Assembly (NCBI GenBank): GCA_029962745.1
Contig: JAPZVO010000106.1
Span: 27,276-91,275, forward strand
From: Echinometra lucunter
Lineage: Eukaryota > Echinodermata > Echinoidea > Camarodonta > Echinometridae
DNA: 64,000 bases
Direction of reading: 5' to 3'
The notes under the pieces are model-generated. The model saw only the letters and a program-made list of their open reading frames with translations, searched no databases and had not been told where the DNA came from. The position numbers and the translations under genes were made by a program. Numbering within the stretch: position 1 is the stretch's first letter; each line of letters begins with the position of its first letter. Of the stretch, positions 39,601 through 45,600 are shown piece after piece.

Positions 39601-42600
39601 GGCAATGACGTCAACAAGAAAATACCTAGTAAAAGGATTTTCCTGTTTTCCCGAAGTGACGGCTTTCAGCCGTCCCGTATGTTTTACGTGTGTGGCTGAG
39701 TTAAGTTCCGTCACTTCGTGAAAAAAAAATAATAATAGAGCGCGTCTTCGATTTGAACACGTGATCGTACACAAAATTAGGTCAAATGCGCGCTCATTAA
39801 GTCCCATTAAGTGACAAAACCTCATATCTCAAAAATGTTGAATGTTCAGGAGAGCCCCAAAACATGGTTTCCTTAGTATCACAGCCTATGGAGGCGGTCA
39901 AGTTTTGTTTATCAGTAGTGGCCTAATCTTTGCAGATGGGCATGCGAGTGTTTAAAAATACAGTTTAAGCGTTCCTAGCTATAAGCTTATCACCGGGATT
40001 ATCGTGATTATGAAAAGAACTAAATTTCACTTAATATTGAGATACAAGGTCTTGTCACCCCAGCGACGATTTGTTTTGCACACGCGCGGCCGAGATCCGT
40101 CACTTCGTGAAAACAAAATCACAGTGGTCACAGTGGTCCTTATGTTTTCTCGAAATGACGGCAATGTTTACAGCTCGTCTTCTTCTATAATATAAAAGGA
40201 ATATGCAAATGATTGATAATGAACATTATTCAGAATATGCCTTGTACCCTCTATACCAGGATATACAAATTTTTCACCCTTCATACATTAAAGAGGTTGA
40301 GATTGAGGTTTGAAACTTTGAAAGCGATTTACTCAAAACTAACTTTTTAAAGTTGCGCATTTCTCCATCACTACGTGGGAAAAAGAGATGAAATATACGT
40401 ACATGTTTGTAACTAGGGGTTTTATAGGGTAAAGGATTTATTACTTATCTTAATAAGCCTTGCAATAACAAAGACTGAAAAAAGTGCAAAAAATTGAACA
40501 TTCTCTGAAGTCAACTTTCGGTAATAAAGATGAGTTAAAGGGCCCATTTGGAGGTATCATCATCGCAAAACAGAGTGAATGCAAGTAGTATTTGTGTGCA
40601 GCATGGGCACTGAAATCAAATCTGAAATATTGTTCAACATCAAAATAAATAGCTTGTACATGAAATGTAGATAATCAACCTGCCACAAAAAAATTGAATT
40701 TAAATGAAACAAAACTTTCTCTCGCTATTTTCGCCAGCTCGCAGATAGCAGTACTTATTGTAAATTACACTCTGCTTTCTATCAAGCTGGATCACTGTGG
40801 ATTTTTTAAAACCCAAGTTGTGCCTAAAATGCCCTAAAGAGCAAATGTTTACAAACCTGAATACCCAAGTCTAGACCTTTCGGCAATGAAGAACCGTAAG
40901 TCAAATATTCTGGTTTCGCGTAGTACACTGATAAATTTTAATCTTCAAAGAATACAACGTACGCGTTATTCGCCCTCGGCTCCACCATTTTAGAGATACT
41001 GTGAATGAATGAATGAATGAATGAATGAATGGTCAAATCAGATGCCAAACGCATTGTGGTAAATTCTTCCTCTACTTACTGCTTCTTGATTCAAGGAACA
41101 ACTTGTCGAACAGAACTGGCAAACCCCTATCATGGTGAGGTTTCTTGCACTAATCTGAATTACTTCAACAGCATCTGTTCGTACACCTGCGATCCCGATT
41201 ACACAATGAAATCAGGTAGCACTCAAAGAACATGTACAGACTCAGGATGGTCTGGGACCAGTGCTGAATGTCAAGGTATCTGTTGGTTCTTAACTGTACG
41301 ACTGTCATGCCTCTGTAGCAATTGCTCCGCAATTTCACCAGTAATGGAATCTTAACATCAACACTAAATCCTACACCATTATACACGGTACCTCACCCGA
41401 TTCTCGCTCTAAGACTAACCAACTACTCAGTCACAATCCTAACCCTATTAGTAGGGAGGCGTAGCTCCTTTTTTGGCAGAACTACTTGGTACAGTACTGA
41501 ACTGTGATGGATATAGAATCTCTTTTATTTAAAGCCAATGGTCAGGACTAATTCAAAATGAACTTGTAAAACAGCCTCCAATAATAATTCACTACTACTC
41601 ATAAGCAAAAAGTTGAAATTCAAAACCTTACCGTAGTTGCTCCGAACCTCCCATTGTTGGCACAGGCCGTCGTGACCCTGTACTTTAAGACTTAAAAGAC
41701 ACTAGTGGGGCGGCATAGCCGACCAATTGAGCATTTTGGGTTAATGGCGCCAAATTTGGCACAAATGTAGATAGATGTAATATTAACATTATATTAGATT
41801 CTGCCCTTGGGGGCCGTGAGTCATCTTTTTAAAAAATTGTCACCATAGGGACACAGTACAAAATCTAATGTGAAAAGTGAATTTTAGGTAATATTACATC
41901 AAAAATTCATATTCGAATGTTTAAGGGCTGAAAATCTTCAGCAAAAATAATTTAGGGGTTCACTTCGAGTTTTCATCTATTTTGTAATAGAAATATCGAT
42001 TTCGGCACAGGTACAACTTTATTACAAGAATTAGATATGAAGACATCTCAGATTCTGCCCTTGAGGGCCATGGGGCTATCTTTAAAAAATTGTCACATGG
42101 GGGCACTTTTCCTATATACAGTCCAAAATCTAAATGTGAATAGTGAATTATAGGTTCTGTGACATCAGTAATTTATATTCGAATGTTTCAGAGCTGAAAT
42201 ATTTCAGAAAATGATTTTAGGGGCTCATTTTGATAAAAAGGGGCTATTTTTCAAAAAAGAAATAGCCCCAGTTTACATTTATTTTTTAATAAAAGCGCCA
42301 AATTCGGCACATGGGTAGATTAAAAAGTTATTACCAGATTAAGTTAGATGTGGAGACATCTCTTTTTCTGCATCTGAGGGCCGGGGCAGCCCGCCATCGT
42401 AATCATTTCTATATAAATGCACTCTAAGCATTCTAAAATCATCAAAAACTTGTGCATCAGTGGGCAATTCCACAACATATGGGACACAGAGCTCAAAATT
42501 TGAAGTCGCACTGTGCCCTGTTATTTCCAAATAAAAATCTAAAATTACTACTGGGTCTTCTTTTTGTTACAAATAAACACTTAAGATTTTTAAAAATGCA

Positions 42601-45600
42601 ATTCCACCTTCTCACGGAGAATGACATAAACAAACAAAAATTACAAATATGGGACTATGGTCAGGGAAATGTGTTTTAAATGCCTCTTATTCTTATATTT
42701 AGTCATTTCCTCAGATTTTTTTTTCATTTAATTGATTTTAATGGATTACTTTAACAGATTTTGGGTAGTTAATGAGTGAAATGCTGATGGAAATGTGCAA
42801 AATCTACGTTGAATTTAAGCGTAACATCAGTTATGTAACGTCAGTTACCAACATTTCTTCAGTAAATTTTTCGTGGCTGAATCTAATTCTGCCATCAATG
42901 GTAACTACCATGGTAACATTGCTCAACAGCCAATCAAATTCAAAGTTTCCATGGAAGTTAACATTGATGGCAAAGTATCAGTGGTCAATTTCATGCAACG
43001 GGCCCCGGTATAGGCCTACTTGACCATGTTGACAGAGATTACCCATTGAATTGCCCTTTTCTTTAGGTGTGAATATCACATGGAAGGTGGACTCTCTTCT
43101 TTTTGGCATAATATCTGCTCCTTTTTTCAATTGTTGTAAACTTACAGAAAGTTTGAATCTGTACTTCCATGCATAAAGTTATAGCCTTATCACGTTGGAA
43201 TTTAGTTTTCTTAATATTCTCTCCACAATATGCAAGTTATTCAAAGACTTATGGCCGCAATTAAGAAGCACCAGTGAAAAGTCAATATGGATTGAAGCCT
43301 GAAAGAGAGAGGGAATTTAGATACTTATTGGACAGATTTAATCAGATCCAAACCCTGCCAAGAACTATTACTGTGACATTATTGTACAACCCCTTCTAAG
43401 TTTAGTGGAGTTGTTGATAGTGTGGAAGCTTTATTAATTTATCAGATTATTTTTACGATCATACTTTTGTTTGGAATGACACCCACATGGGTTTAAATCG
43501 CCCTTTTTATATGCAAAAAAATGCAGCCTATATCTCATTTACATGACTTGACATGAATTTAGACATAAAAGACTTACTGTGAACTTTCATGGCTACAACG
43601 ATGACCTGGAAAGTCTTCTTTGTTTACTGATTTTTTTTTTTCTAAAAAGGGGCCCTTTTTCAAGGTGGGGTAAACCATATATATTTGTAAATATTTAAAC
43701 AATCATGTTTTGTAAGTTTGATTAACCCACAGATGACTTGCACAGTTTTGGAAATAAAGGTTATGACAGTCATTTTGTAAACTGGCCGCCATGACCTTTT
43801 GGGCAGAATTTCTGATCTCTTATAGTATCCAGATTTCTCTGATGCATTAATTTACATGCGTGCCATGTGCCGATTCTTATGTTTTGATTACAAAGCTGTA
43901 TGTATGGTGGAACTATTTTTTTTAAATGTCTCCTTACTTTCTTCTCTACCTTTCTACCTGTCTGGATACTATAATACTCATTTTAATGAGTAATTCGGAT
44001 AATTGTTTTCTTAGCGAAAAGTAAAACATTTCACGACATTTGACGCCTCTTTCAATTACATTATTTTAAGCAAATTTGGACTATTTTAGACTATTTTCCT
44101 AAATTGGTGAGAAGTACCCAAAGAAAAAAAATACAAAAGAGAATGGCTACTGAAATCCATTTTCTAAGAATGGGTCAACTCCGAATTTTTTTTAAAATTT
44201 TGCGTACCAAATTATACATTGACGGACAATTTATTATGATTTTTAGTGCAAGTATACAGAAATAATTATGGTGGGCAGCCCCGGCCCTCAGGGGCAAAAA
44301 AGGAGATGTTGCCACAGCTAAATCTTGTAAATATGTTTTAATCTACCTGTGTAACGAATTCGGTGCTTTTATTACAACATGTAAACTGGGGCTATTTTCA
44401 TTTTAAAAGAAAAATTAGCCTTTTTTTCAAAAGGAGCCCCTAAATTCGTTTTTTTTTTTTTTTAATATTTCAACCCTGAAACATTCGAATATAAATCATT
44501 GATGTCATTTTACCTAAAACTGTCTCAAATATCATTTATGCTAATTTATGCAAAATTTAAACGAAAATCACAAAAAATGCTTCTTCGCCTTCATTTGTTG
44601 ACCAATTTTGATTTTTTTTTTGTTTCATGTTGTAGAGCAACATGAGGTACACGGAACTTCTCAGAATTTTGAAATTTTGTCTCAAACATTACTTATGCTA
44701 ATTTATGCGGATTTTATTCAGATATTATATAAATGTATGTTATTTTTTCATTACAGTGTCAACTTGGTGAAAATTAAAAATTGCGTGAATTTCTTTGCCG
44801 GATGTCGGATGAGCTCGTTGTTTGTTTCCAACATGATTTGTTTATCAGTGACTAAATTCAGAGACCATGTGAAAATTGAAGAATGAAATAAAATTTAAGT
44901 GCATGAATGTGTAAACACTGACAGTTAATTTAGAACATGAAATAAACATAAAAATGAATTTTGGTTCTCTGCAACACATATTGCAGAAATTAAAAGCTTT
45001 AACGGGCAGAGTTAGAGGGAATATTTACATGAACACATACATACATACTGACGCCTATACCCGAGCACAAATTTATCAGGATATAAATCGTAAGTCATAC
45101 TGTAGCATACTAGGCTGTGCTTATGTAATTACTATTTGAACCTTTGTCTGATTAAATTTGTTTTAATGGTATTCATCTCTCCTGTGATTTTACATTGGCA
45201 TTTTTAACCTATTTCCTTCCCTTTCCCCCACCACCATTCAATCCATGATCACCAACTTTGCCATCTACCATTTCAACAGAAACCGAAGAAGCCATTTCAA
45301 TTGCATCTGTCGCACAAGACGCTGCTCTTCCTGTTGCTTTGATTCTGATCGTTATCGTCCTCATCATCGTTGTCCTTAAAAGGCGAAAAAGGTTAAAGTT
45401 TTATCTAAAAACTCTTTTGAAGCCAGAGAAAGTAATATTCCATATACTTTGTATTTAGTCTTTCATCTGTGAAGCAGCCACTATAAATACCTTTTACTAA
45501 TTCAGCCTTGTGATACCGCCATGAAATATGACATCCTTTAATATATTTTTCTATAATTACTCTGTTGATAATGTTTAATGAGAACAAGCGTTCTAATGCA

